NCBI GenBank assembly: GCA_036377055.1
Contig: DASUZD010000125.1
Location: forward strand, 1-6,448
DNA: 6,448 nt
Source of the DNA: DASUZD01 sp036377055
GTDB taxonomy: Bacteria > Actinomycetota > Thermoleophilia > Gaiellales > Gaiellaceae
Direction of reading: 5' to 3'
Shown here: piece after piece, positions 1 through 6,202 of the stretch
How the letters are laid out: each line of letters begins with the position of its first letter
Numbering within the stretch: the first letter of the stretch is position 1
Made by a program: the position numbers and the translations under genes
The notes under the pieces: generated by a model
Seen by the model: only the letters and a program-made list of their open reading frames with translations
Databases searched by the model: none
Told to the model about the DNA's origin: nothing

Positions 1-666
1 CAGATCGGAGACACGGCACCGGATTTCGAGGCGGAGACGACCGAAGGGAAGATCGCCTTCCACGACTGGATCGGCGACTCCTGGGCGGTGCTGTTCTCGC
101 ACCCGAAGGACTTCACCCCCGTCTGCACGACCGAGCTCGGCTACATGGCGAAGATCAAGCCGGAGTTCGAGCGGAGGAACGTGAAGATCATCGGGCTCTC
201 GGTCGACTCGGCCGGCGACCACGAGCGGTGGGCGAAGGACATCGAAGAGACGCAGGGGGCGGCGCCGAACTATCCGCTCATCGGCGACCCCTACCTCACC
301 GTGGCGAAGCTCTACGGAATGCTTCCCGCGGGCGCCTCGGGTGACGCGACGGAGCGCACGCCGATGGACAACCAGACTGTTCGCAACGTGTTCGTGATCG
401 GCCCCGACAAGAAGATCAAGCTGGTCCTCGTCTATCCCATGACGACCGGCCGGAACTTCGAGGAGGTTCTCCGCGTGATCGACTCGCTCCAGCTGACGGC
501 GAAGCACCGCGTCTCGACGCCGGTGAACTGGAAGCAGGGCGAGGACGTCATCATCGCCGGGTCGGTCTCGGACGGCGAGGCGCGGGAGATCTTCGGCGAC
601 TGGGACGCGCCCAAGCCGTACATCCGGGTGGTGCCGCAGCCCGACATGACGGCCACCCCCGCCTAG
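1..666 (+). CDS. 1-Cys peroxiredoxin (Prx6/AhpC-TSA type), 5' end outside window
   Basis: Thiol peroxidase that reduces H2O2 and organic or lipid peroxides in the cytoplasm. The frame is open from base 1, giving 221 visible residues. Prx6 proteins are about 220 aa, so only a few N-terminal residues should be missing. The visible start QIGDTAPDFEAETTEG matches the family's N-terminal strand. The active site is FTPVCTTE, with peroxidatic Cys42 (visible numbering) in the PxxxTxxC motif (Pro35, Thr39). Arg128 in TVRNVFVIGPDKK is the expected conserved arginine. The stretch YPMTTGRNFEEVLRVIDSLQ followed by TPVNWK and a C-terminal extension ending near VVPQP is characteristic of the Prx6 subgroup. 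There is no second cysteine, so a 1-Cys mechanism using an external thiol is expected. The gene ends in TAG at 664-666, overlapping the stop codon of the convergent aminotransferase gene. A GTG at 88 opens a shorter frame but lies inside the conserved fold and is not the start. Confidence 0.96.
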   Translation, partial: QIGDTAPDFEAETTEGKIAFHDWIGDSWAVLFSHPKDFTPVCTTELGYMAKIKPEFERRNVKIIGLSVDSAGDHERWAKDIEETQGAAPNYPLIGDPYLTVAKLYGMLPAGASGDATERTPMDNQTVRNVFVIGPDKKIKLVLVYPMTTGRNFEEVLRVIDSLQLTAKHRVSTPVNWKQGEDVIIAGSVSDGEAREIFGDWDAPKPYIRVVPQPDMTATPA

Positions 667-1904
667 GCGATTGCTTCATCAAGAGCGCCCGCGATGTCCT
701 CGTCGCGGGCGCTCTCGTCTGCGACCAGGTCGAGGTCGAAGCCCGACTCCGCTGTTCGCTGCTCGATCTCGCGGTCGCGTCGCGGATCGCCGGTGGCGCT
801 TCGAACGCGGCCCGAGCCGTCGATCACGACCGACACGCGCACGCCCTGACGGAAGACCGTCACTGACCGGCGATCCGCCGGCGGCGGATCGGCGCCGAGC
901 GCGCGCAGGACGAGGTCGTCGTCGGCCGGCGAGCGGACCGTGATCCGCAGCGAGTCGGCGTAGCCGCGCACGACGAGGCCGCGCGCTTCGAGCTCCGCGG
1001 CGAGCCTCGGCGCTTCAGGTGTGCGGGCGACGACGAAGTTCGCGTGCACGGGCGGCGTTTCGAAGCCGACGGCCGCGAGCGCCGACCGCACGCGCTCTCG
1101 CTCCGAGATCGTGGTCGTCACCTCGTCGTCGATCTGCGGCTCGCGTAGCGCGGCGGCGGCGATCCGCGCAGCCGTGGTCGCGATCGGCGCCGGCGACCGG
1201 CGCTCGCCGAGCGCCGCGGCGACCTCCGGCGACGCGATGGCATAGCCGACCCGGAGACCCGCGAAGCCGAACGCCTTCGAGAGCGTCCGGATCGCGACGA
1301 CGTTCGGCCGAGCCTTCGCGACCGTCTCGCCGCCGTACTCGAAGTACGCCTCGTCGACCGCGACCAGTGCGTCGGAAAGAGCGTCTGCGAGCCGCACGAT
1401 CTCCGCGGCCGGCCACATCTCCCCGCTCGGGTTCCCCGGGTTGCAGAGCCAGACGACGCGCGCCTCGCGACCGGCCTCTGCCAATGCGTCGAGGTCGCGG
1501 GCGGTCGTTCGAACCTCAGCGCCCTCGATCCGACTTGCGATCGCGTACACCGGGTACGTCGGCGTCTCGGTCACCGCGAGCGCCCCAGCCCCGAGATACG
1601 TGCGCGCGACGAGCGCGATCAGCCCGTCCGCGCCCGCGTCGACGGCGACCTCGTCCGGCTCGCAGCCGGCGTACGCGGCGGCCGCTTCGCGCAGCGCTCG
1701 GTAGCTCCCCTCCGGATACACGCCGCGCTGCGCGAGCGCCGACCCCGCGGGCAGAGGCAGCGGCGCCGTGAACGCCGGCACGTTGGCGTCGAAGCGCAGC
1801 ACGTGTGCCGGAGAGAGGCCGTGCCGCGCCGCGACCTCGCCGACGGTCGCGGCCCAGCGGTAGGCCTCGAATCCGGAGCCGGCCGGGCGCGGTCGCGGCG
1901 GCAC
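663..1904 (-). CDS. HisC-like PLP aminotransferase with degenerate IGPD-like C-terminal tail
   Basis: Fold-type I aminotransferase, closest by motif to histidinol-phosphate aminotransferase: it transfers an amino group between an amino-acid-like donor and a 2-oxo acid using pyridoxal phosphate. In the 413 residues, the catalytic domain spans about 1-338. It shows YPEGSYRALREA (63-74), NPGNPSG with Asn158, DEAYFEYG with Asp184 and Tyr187, the Schiff-base lysine in TLSKAFGFAGLRVGY (Lys210, Arg218), and the carboxylate-binding Arg320 in LRITV. Residues 340-413 are an unusual tail, discussed in the findings. The GTG start at 1904 directly abuts the ATPase stop codon with no spacer and no clear Shine-Dalgarno, which suggests translational coupling. 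The N-terminus FEAYRWAAT...RFDANVP fits the family, so this start is preferred. A dedicated histidine-biosynthesis role is not supported because no other his genes are visible. An amino acid or guanidino-catabolic aminotransferase, or a CobD-like relative, remains possible. Confidence 0.9.
   Translation of the reverse strand: MPPRPRPAGSGFEAYRWAATVGEVAARHGLSPAHVLRFDANVPAFTAPLPLPAGSALAQRGVYPEGSYRALREAAAAYAGCEPDEVAVDAGADGLIALVARTYLGAGALAVTETPTYPVYAIASRIEGAEVRTTARDLDALAEAGREARVVWLCNPGNPSGEMWPAAEIVRLADALSDALVAVDEAYFEYGGETVAKARPNVVAIRTLSKAFGFAGLRVGYAIASPEVAAALGERRSPAPIATTAARIAAAALREPQIDDEVTTTISERERVRSALAAVGFETPPVHANFVVARTPEAPRLAAELEARGLVVRGYADSLRITVRSPADDDLVLRALGADPPPADRRSVTVFRQGVRVSVVIDGSGRVRSATGDPRRDREIEQRTAESGFDLDLVADESARDEDIAGALDEAIA
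682..715. terminator. 13-bp perfect hairpin between convergent genes
   Basis: The sequence 682-694 (AGAGCGCCCGCGA) pairs perfectly with 703-715, leaving an 8-nt loop (695-702). It begins 16 nt after the peroxiredoxin stop, where a terminator is expected, and lies inside the last codons of the opposite aminotransferase gene (about residues 397-408). No T-run follows on either strand, so it would be a GC-rich terminator without a U-tract, or an mRNA 3'-end stabiliser. It could serve both transcripts. Confidence 0.6.
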
Positions 1905-2642
1905 CTATTCGACCAGCGCGAGAAACCGGCGCGTCCGCTCGTGGCGCGGCGCCGAGAAGAACTGCTGCGGCGGCGCCTCCTCGATGATCTTGCCCTGGTC
2001 CATCATCAGGATCGAGCTCGCCACGTGCTGTGCGAAGCGAAGCTCGTGCGAGACGACCACCATCGTCATCCCGTCGCGCGCGAGTCCCTCCATCACCTCG
2101 AGCACCTCGCGCACGAGCTCGACGTCGAGCGCCGACGTCGGCTCGTCGAAGAGCATCGCCTTCGGGCGCATCACGAGCGCGCGGGCGATCGCGACCCGCT
2201 GCTGCTGGCCGCCCGAGAGCTCCTCCGGGTAGCTGTCGGCCTTGTCGGCGAGCCCGACCCGGTCGAGGAACTCGAGCGCGCGCTCGCGCGCCTCGCGCTT
2301 CGGCAGCCGGCGGACGTCGACGAGCGCGGTCATGACGTTTCGGAGCGCCGACATGTTCTGGAAGAGGTTGAAGCGCTGGAAGACCATCCCGATCTCGGAC
2401 CGGTGCGCGGCGAGTTCCCGCTCCTTCAGGTCGCTCAGCCGCTCGTCGTCGAGGTAGACAGCCCCGGCGTCGACAGGCTCGAGCAGCGCGAGGCACCGAA
2501 GGAGGGTCGATTTGCCCGAGCCTGACGGGCCGATGATCACCTTCACCTGGCCGCGGGCGACGTCCAGCGAGACCTGGTCCAGCACCTTGAGCCCGTCGTA
2601 GGACTTCTCGACGCCGTCGGCGCGAAGGACCGCGTCGGTCAT
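1905..2642 (-). CDS. Polar amino acid ABC transporter, ATP-binding subunit (GlnQ/HisP family)
   Basis: Cytoplasmic ATPase that powers the importer formed with the adjacent permease and binding protein. The 245 residues are the usual family length. All nucleotide-binding motifs are intact: Walker A GPSGSGKST (38-46, Lys44), Q-loop Gln89 in MVFQRFNLF, signature LSGGQQQRVAIARAL (142-156), Walker B AMLFDEPTSALD (162-173, catalytic Glu167) and H-loop His199 in VVSHE. The FQRFNLFQ and EPTSALD wording is typical of the polar amino acid (PAAT) subfamily. The frame stays open far upstream into the permease gene, but the true start is the ATG at 2642-2640: the protein begins MTDAVLRADGVEKSY, a normal N-terminus, and this ATG overlaps the permease stop as ATGA, the classic coupled arrangement. 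It ends in TAG at 1907-1905, immediately followed by the GTG of the aminotransferase. Confidence 0.97.
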   Translation of the reverse strand: MTDAVLRADGVEKSYDGLKVLDQVSLDVARGQVKVIIGPSGSGKSTLLRCLALLEPVDAGAVYLDDERLSDLKERELAAHRSEIGMVFQRFNLFQNMSALRNVMTALVDVRRLPKREARERALEFLDRVGLADKADSYPEELSGGQQQRVAIARALVMRPKAMLFDEPTSALDVELVREVLEVMEGLARDGMTMVVVSHELRFAQHVASSILMMDQGKIIEEAPPQQFFSAPRHERTRRFLALVE

Positions 2643-3373
2643 CGCGCGTCGTGGGCCGCGACTGGGAGCGGCACCGTCGCGCGGCGCCCGCGCGAGCGGA
2701 ACGTGAACCGCAGCTCGAGTCGGCTCTGGAGGAACATCAGGACGCTCACAATCACGAGGTAATAGACGAGCGCCGCGCCGTAGACCTCCGGGAAGCTGAA
2801 CTTGATCGACGCCTGCTCCTGCGCCGCGGTCAGGAGCTCGTGCACCGAGATCACGGAGGCGAGGCTCGTCAGCTTCAGCAGCGTGATGAACTCGTTGCCG
2901 GTCGGCGGGATCACGATCCGCACGGCCTGCGGCACGATCACCCGCCGGAGGATCTGCCACCGCTTCATGCCGAGCGCGCGACCCGCGAGCTCCTGGCCCG
3001 GGTCGACCGAGAGCAGGCCGGCGCGGATGATCTCCGCCATGTAGGCCGCCTCGTTCAACGAGAGTGCGACGAATGCGGCGAAGAACGGCGTGAACCAGCT
3101 GCCGGCGAACACCCTCCACAGCTGCGGCAGCACGTCCCACACGATCAGCAGCAGGAGCAGCGTCGGCGTCGCTCGGAAGAACCAGCTGTAGACGAAGACG
3201 AGCGCCCGCACCGCGCGCCGCCGGCTCGCCCGCCCGAGGGCGAGCGGGAACGCGATCAGGCACGCAGCGCCGAGCGAGGCGCAGGTCAGGCCGATGGCGA
3301 GAAGCGCCCCCTTCCAGTACGGACCGGAATGGAGCACTTCCCAGAAGAGGTGGGTGTCGAAGCTCGCGAGCAC
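2639..3373 (-). CDS. Polar amino acid ABC transporter, permease subunit (HisM/GlnP family)
   Basis: Integral membrane subunit of the importer, 244 residues. Hydrophobic segments lie roughly at 22-46, 57-82, 93-112, 150-180 and 199-216, consistent with the five-helix PAAT permease fold. Diagnostic motifs are FFRATPTLLLLL (65-76), the EAA coupling loop at about 128-148 (ELAGRALGMKRWQILRRVIVPQA), and the following PPTGNEFITLLKLTSL. The cytoplasmic tail after residue 218 is short and Arg-rich. Only one permease gene is present, so a homodimeric channel is expected, as in GlnP-type systems rather than HisQ/HisM pairs. The GTG start at 3373 lies 14 nt after the binding-protein stop without an obvious Shine-Dalgarno, and the gene overlaps the ATPase gene by four bases. 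GTG is chosen because it gives a normal-length N-terminus ahead of the first helix. Confidence 0.96.
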   Translation of the reverse strand: MLASFDTHLFWEVLHSGPYWKGALLAIGLTCASLGAACLIAFPLALGRASRRRAVRALVFVYSWFFRATPTLLLLLIVWDVLPQLWRVFAGSWFTPFFAAFVALSLNEAAYMAEIIRAGLLSVDPGQELAGRALGMKRWQILRRVIVPQAVRIVIPPTGNEFITLLKLTSLASVISVHELLTAAQEQASIKFSFPEVYGAALVYYLVIVSVLMFLQSRLELRFTFRSRGRRATVPLPVAAHDAR

Positions 3374-3387
3374 CCGTGCGCCGAGCG

Positions 3388-4194
3388 CTACTTCACGTCA
3401 CCCGCAGGAATCTGCTGCTTCGCCGCGAGCCGCTTCAGCGTCCCGTTGCGCTTCAGCGTGGCGATCGCCGACTTGAGCGCCTTCCCGAGCTTCGTATCGG
3501 ACTTTCGGTAGTAAATCCCGAAGGTGTCGGTCTCCGGGAAGAGGTAGGCGATCGCGAGCTTCCCCGGGTGCTGCTTCTTCTGGTACGCGCCTTCGGTGTC
3601 CTGCGTGAGGACGGCGTCGGCGCGGCCGATCAGGATCTGCGCGATCGCGTCCGTGTCGCCCGGATAGCTGTTCAGGTTCATCTCCGGCTTGCCGGCGCTC
3701 TTGAACTGGTCGTTCAGGTCCTTCAGGTACTGCTCGTACTTCGTGCCGGTCTGGACGGCGACGTTCTTGCCCGAGAGGTCGTTTGGCCCCGCGATGTGCT
3801 TCGGGTTGCCGCCCGCGACGATGAGCGCGCGGTGCGTGCGCATGTACGGCACCGCTGGGAACTTCGCCGTGCGGTCCGGCGTGACGAAGATCCCGCTGAT
3901 CACCACGTGGCACCTGCGCGCCGCGAGGGCCGGCAGAAGGCCGGGGAACGCGGTGCTCACGAAGGTGGCCTTGACGCGCCAGAGCTTCCCGATCGCGGCC
4001 GCCATGTCGATGTCGAAGCCGACCGGCTTGCCGCTCGTGGTCTTCGACTCCATCGGCGGGAACGTCGGGTCGTTGCAGAACTTGAACGATCCCTTCACCG
4101 GCGACGCGGCCTGCCGGCTCGCGCCGGCCGTGCCGACGGCCAGGAGCGCCGTGGCGACGGCCAGCAGGGAGAGGACACTGACGACGCGCTTCAT
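3388..4194 (-). CDS. Polar amino acid ABC transporter, substrate-binding protein (SBP_bac_3 family)
   Basis: Extracytoplasmic ligand-binding protein that delivers an amino-acid-like substrate to the permease. The 268 residues begin with a Sec signal: MKR, a hydrophobic core (4-20) and a likely cleavage site after AGA (23-25). The mature protein shows family landmarks: FCNDPTFPPM (39-48), GFDIDMAAAIG (59-69), ISGIFVTPDR (99-108; Arg108 normally holds the ligand carboxylate), VAVQTGT (145-151), and DAVLTQD ending at Asp199, the usual position for a residue binding the ligand amino group. These residues support an alpha-amino-acid-type ligand, with no firm specificity. No lipobox cysteine is present; the only cysteines seen, Cys40 and Cys95, are internal and might form a disulfide. 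The ATG at 4194 is preceded by a strong AGGAGG-type site, unlike its operon neighbours, which fits the high expression usual for binding proteins. Confidence 0.95.
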   Translation of the reverse strand: MKRVVSVLSLLAVATALLAVGTAGASRQAASPVKGSFKFCNDPTFPPMESKTTSGKPVGFDIDMAAAIGKLWRVKATFVSTAFPGLLPALAARRCHVVISGIFVTPDRTAKFPAVPYMRTHRALIVAGGNPKHIAGPNDLSGKNVAVQTGTKYEQYLKDLNDQFKSAGKPEMNLNSYPGDTDAIAQILIGRADAVLTQDTEGAYQKKQHPGKLAIAYLFPETDTFGIYYRKSDTKLGKALKSAIATLKRNGTLKRLAAKQQIPAGDVK

Positions 4195-4197
4195 CGC

Positions 4198-4204
4198 TCC
4201 TCCT
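4198..4204 (-). promoter_or_regulatory. Strong Shine-Dalgarno for the substrate-binding protein gene
   Basis: On the minus strand the stretch GAAGAGGAGGAGCG directly precedes the ATG at 4194, giving an AGGAGG core 3-4 nt or more from the start depending on register. It is the only clear Shine-Dalgarno sequence in front of any gene in this cluster and fixes the start of the binding protein. Confidence 0.7.
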
Positions 4205-4228
4205 CTTCAGGGGCCAGCTTGGGCGATC

Positions 4229-5176
4229 CTAAACCTGTGAGGCGCGAAGAGCCAGAAGCTCCCAAAGGATGTTCGCTGCGGCGAGCGCCGTCTGCTGACC
4301 TGGCCCGTCGTATTGCGGCGCGACCTCGACGACGTCGCAGCCGACGAGCCGGATCCCGCGGAGCGCGCGCAGGAACGCGACGGCCTCGGCGGTGGTGAAG
4401 CCGGCGATCTCGGGCGTGCCCGTTCCGGGCGCGACCGAGGGGTCGAGGAAGTCGATGTCGAAGGAGAGGAAGACGGGCCGTCCGCGCGTCTGGTCGCGGA
4501 TCAGCTCTCCGTAGCGCTCGGGCCCGAGCTCGCGCAGCTCCTCGCTCGGGACCACGGTGAAGCCGAGCCCGCGCGCGTCCCCGAGATCCGACTCGCCGTA
4601 GAGCCCGCCGCGCATCCCGGCCTGAACGGACGCGTCCGGCTCGAGCAGGCCCTCCTCGGCCGCGCGCTTGAAGGTCGTCCCGTGGAAGTAGCGCTGGCCG
4701 AAGTACGCCTCCCACGTGTCTGTGTGGGAGTCGAGCTGGACGAGCGCCATCGGCCCGTGCGTCTTCGCGAGCACGCGGAGCTCCGGCAGCGTGATCGAGT
4801 GGTCGCCGCCGAGCACGAGCGGGAACACGCCGGCCTCGACGACGGGCGCGAACGCCGCCTCGACGCGGCGAAACGTCTCCTCGGTGTCGCCCGGCGCGAC
4901 GGGCAGGTCGCCGTAGTCGACGATCGAGAGCGCGTCGACGAGGTCGATGCCGAAGACGGGATGAAACGGCCGCAGGAGCGCCGAAGCCGAGCGAATCGCC
5001 TCAGGCCCGAACCGCGCCCCGGTCCGGTAGCTGGTCCCGGTGTCGAACGGAATCCCAAGCGCGGCGGCGTCCACTCCAGCGAGGTCGGTCACGTGCGGCA
5101 CGCGCATGAACGTGCGAATCCCCGCGAACCGAGGAATCACCTGAGCATCGATCGGCCGATACGGAGGCCCGCTCAT
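4229..5176 (-). CDS. Agmatinase/guanidinobutyrase-type ureohydrolase
   Basis: Manganese-type ureohydrolase that hydrolyses a guanidino compound to urea plus an amine. The 315 residues match agmatinase-family length. All six expected metal ligands are present: His126 in GGDHS, Asp149, His151 and Asp153 in DSHTD, and Asp240 and Asp242 in SFDIDFLDPSVAPGTGTPE. The last motif fits the third family signature completely. Further landmarks are GIPFDTGTSYRTGARFGP (41-58), HGTTFKRAAEEGL (165-177) and GCDVVEVAPQYD near the C-terminus. The MRVPHVTDLAGVD stretch resembles guanidinobutyrases and guanidinopropionases as much as agmatinase, so the substrate (agmatine, 4-guanidinobutyrate, 3-guanidinopropionate or similar) is undecided. 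Ser150 replaces the commoner Ala but is allowed in the family. It is the first gene of the cluster, 34 nt before the binding-protein gene, with no clear Shine-Dalgarno at its ATG (5176). Confidence 0.93.
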   Translation of the reverse strand: MSGPPYRPIDAQVIPRFAGIRTFMRVPHVTDLAGVDAAALGIPFDTGTSYRTGARFGPEAIRSASALLRPFHPVFGIDLVDALSIVDYGDLPVAPGDTEETFRRVEAAFAPVVEAGVFPLVLGGDHSITLPELRVLAKTHGPMALVQLDSHTDTWEAYFGQRYFHGTTFKRAAEEGLLEPDASVQAGMRGGLYGESDLGDARGLGFTVVPSEELRELGPERYGELIRDQTRGRPVFLSFDIDFLDPSVAPGTGTPEIAGFTTAEAVAFLRALRGIRLVGCDVVEVAPQYDGPGQQTALAAANILWELLALRASQV

Positions 5177-5191
5177 CCGGCGGCGATTATC
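5177..5191 (-). promoter_or_regulatory. Candidate leaderless promoter -10 for the ureohydrolase-transporter operon
   Basis: The 48-nt gap upstream of the ureohydrolase contains GATAAT on the minus strand (5191-5186), a five-of-six match to TATAAT, ending 9 nt before the ATG. Transcription would start about 2-4 nt from the ATG, giving a nearly leaderless mRNA. That fits the missing Shine-Dalgarno and is a common actinobacterial arrangement. No convincing -35 box is seen at 17-18 nt. The proposal is inferred from position and similarity only. Confidence 0.4.
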
Positions 5192-5224
5192 CCTCGGCGG
5201 AGCGACTCACCTTCTCACTAGTGC

Positions 5225-6142
5225 CTACGCACCAATGCGGCAGTAACCGCGCCACCCCGCGAGATTCGGACCATCTCGTTCGTCCGATACCTCTGGCCAG
5301 TGTCGAATCGAGCGGAATACGACTTCTTGCGCATAGCAACGAATCGCCGCCGAATACTTTCGGTAGTCACCGTTTGAGACGCGGACGAGCTCGCCGTCGT
5401 CGTAGTGGAGCGACGGCGCTTGTCGAAGCGCTCGTTCGTCTACTCGACCGCCTCGATGCACCAGCACGTCGCGGAGAGCGCCAAGCTCAGTTAGCGCCTC
5501 GTCAAGGTCGTACGGAATCGGCCGGTCAGTCGGAGCGGCGAGCCCCGCCTGTGCGAGAAGACGTTCATATCGCTCGATGCCGCTATCCCGAAGCTTCTCC
5601 AACTTCGGCATCGTTTCCGCGAGGGCTGTATGCGCGGCCTCTCGAATGCGCGCGCGCAACTCCGGCGTGAGCTGCTCAGCTGCGGCTGGTTCCTGCTCTT
5701 CTGCACGTGCAAGTGCTCGATCGATCACCTCGTGTACCAACAGGTCCCGCATCGAGGGAACGAACTCCTCCACGAGAGCATCCAATGCACTGTTCATGCT
5801 GAGGAGCGCCTGAGCGTTTAGGTGTGGATGCCCGTTTTCGATGTCGATCCGGGCGAGCTCGCTTCGTTCCCAGGCGGCCTGGAGAGTTCGCACCATGTCC
5901 TCTGCGAGGTCTTTGTCATTGCGCGAGATGCCAAGGCGAGCTTCTTCTCGCTCGAGGACGTGCTGTAGCTCATCAAGGCCGAGGATGCTTACGAAGCGAG
6001 CCCGCTCAGCCTCTTCCAGAGCTATCCAGAAATCCGCAACCATCGCCTCGCGGCCGCGCTCGAGTCGCGGATCTCGACGCGCCGTCTCAATCTGCCAGCG
6101 CGCGAACTCGCCGAGATTCCGTTCACCGACTCGTAACGTCAT
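5225..6142 (-). CDS. Unknown protein with HEPN-like RX4H motifs
   Basis: Predicted soluble, mostly helical and charged protein of 305 residues, with no signal peptide or membrane segment. I recognise its style from uncharacterised bacterial proteins but cannot name a characterised member. The clearest hint of function is RDVLVHRGGRVDERAL (Arg224, His229), an R-X4-H motif followed by G and VD, as often seen in HEPN-type ribonuclease or RNA-binding domains of toxin and abortive-infection proteins. A second similar motif, RDLLVH (Arg132, His137), follows LLSMNSALDALVEEFVP. The C-terminal part has DYRKYSAAIRCY (259-270) and ends NLAGWRGYCRIGA. Residues 138-200 are rich in Glu, Arg and Ala and may be long helices. 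GC content is visibly lower than in the neighbours. The ATG at 6142 is the first available and an in-frame stop lies just upstream at 6157-6155; no Shine-Dalgarno is seen. The gene ends 48 nt before the ureohydrolase gene. Confidence 0.8.
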   Translation of the reverse strand: MTLRVGERNLGEFARWQIETARRDPRLERGREAMVADFWIALEEAERARFVSILGLDELQHVLEREEARLGISRNDKDLAEDMVRTLQAAWERSELARIDIENGHPHLNAQALLSMNSALDALVEEFVPSMRDLLVHEVIDRALARAEEQEPAAAEQLTPELRARIREAAHTALAETMPKLEKLRDSGIERYERLLAQAGLAAPTDRPIPYDLDEALTELGALRDVLVHRGGRVDERALRQAPSLHYDDGELVRVSNGDYRKYSAAIRCYAQEVVFRSIRHWPEVSDERDGPNLAGWRGYCRIGA

Positions 6143-6157
6143 CAGGAGACGAGGCTA
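6143..6157 (-). promoter_or_regulatory. Candidate -10 for the HEPN-like gene
   Basis: On the minus strand TAGCCT (6157-6152) lies 9 nt before the ATG at 6142. It keeps the key T1, A2 and T6 of an actinobacterial -10 hexamer. No Shine-Dalgarno is present, so leaderless translation is conceivable. No -35 is recognisable, and the evidence is weak. Confidence 0.25.
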
Positions 6158-6202
6158 GCGAAGCGCCACGTAGCCGCGCAGCCTGTTCGCAGAACGCGGT
6201 CT

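Noticed and set aside
1019..2525. Long open frames on the plus strand opposite the aminotransferase and ATPase genes.
   Set aside because: They are Arg/Ala/Ser-rich shadows caused by high GC and lack recognisable motifs; the minus-strand genes have complete catalytic motifs.
2643..3263. The ATPase reading frame stays open upstream, allowing a 452-residue protein.
   Set aside because: The extension overlaps the permease gene in another frame and is low-complexity Arg/Ala/Gly text. The ATG at 2642 gives a standard N-terminus and an ATGA overlap.
4226..4260. Internal promoter before the binding-protein gene (TAGGAT at the ureohydrolase stop).
   Set aside because: Four of six match to a -10 but no -35; a chance match is likely in a stop-codon context.
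4229..5176. Guanidine hydrolase (GdmH-like) identity for the ureohydrolase.
   Set aside because: No nickel-chaperone genes accompany it, and the sequence reads like agmatinase/guanidinobutyrase; amino acid transporter context favours a larger guanidino substrate.
2651..5221. Long plus-strand frames opposite the permease, binding-protein and ureohydrolase genes.
   Set aside because: Composition is typical antisense text of GC-rich genes (Arg, Glu, Leu, Asp), with no domain signal.
5177..5224. Guanidine riboswitch upstream of the ureohydrolase.
   Set aside because: The gap is 48 nt and shows no hairpin pattern suited to a known guanidine aptamer; the promoter appears to leave almost no leader.
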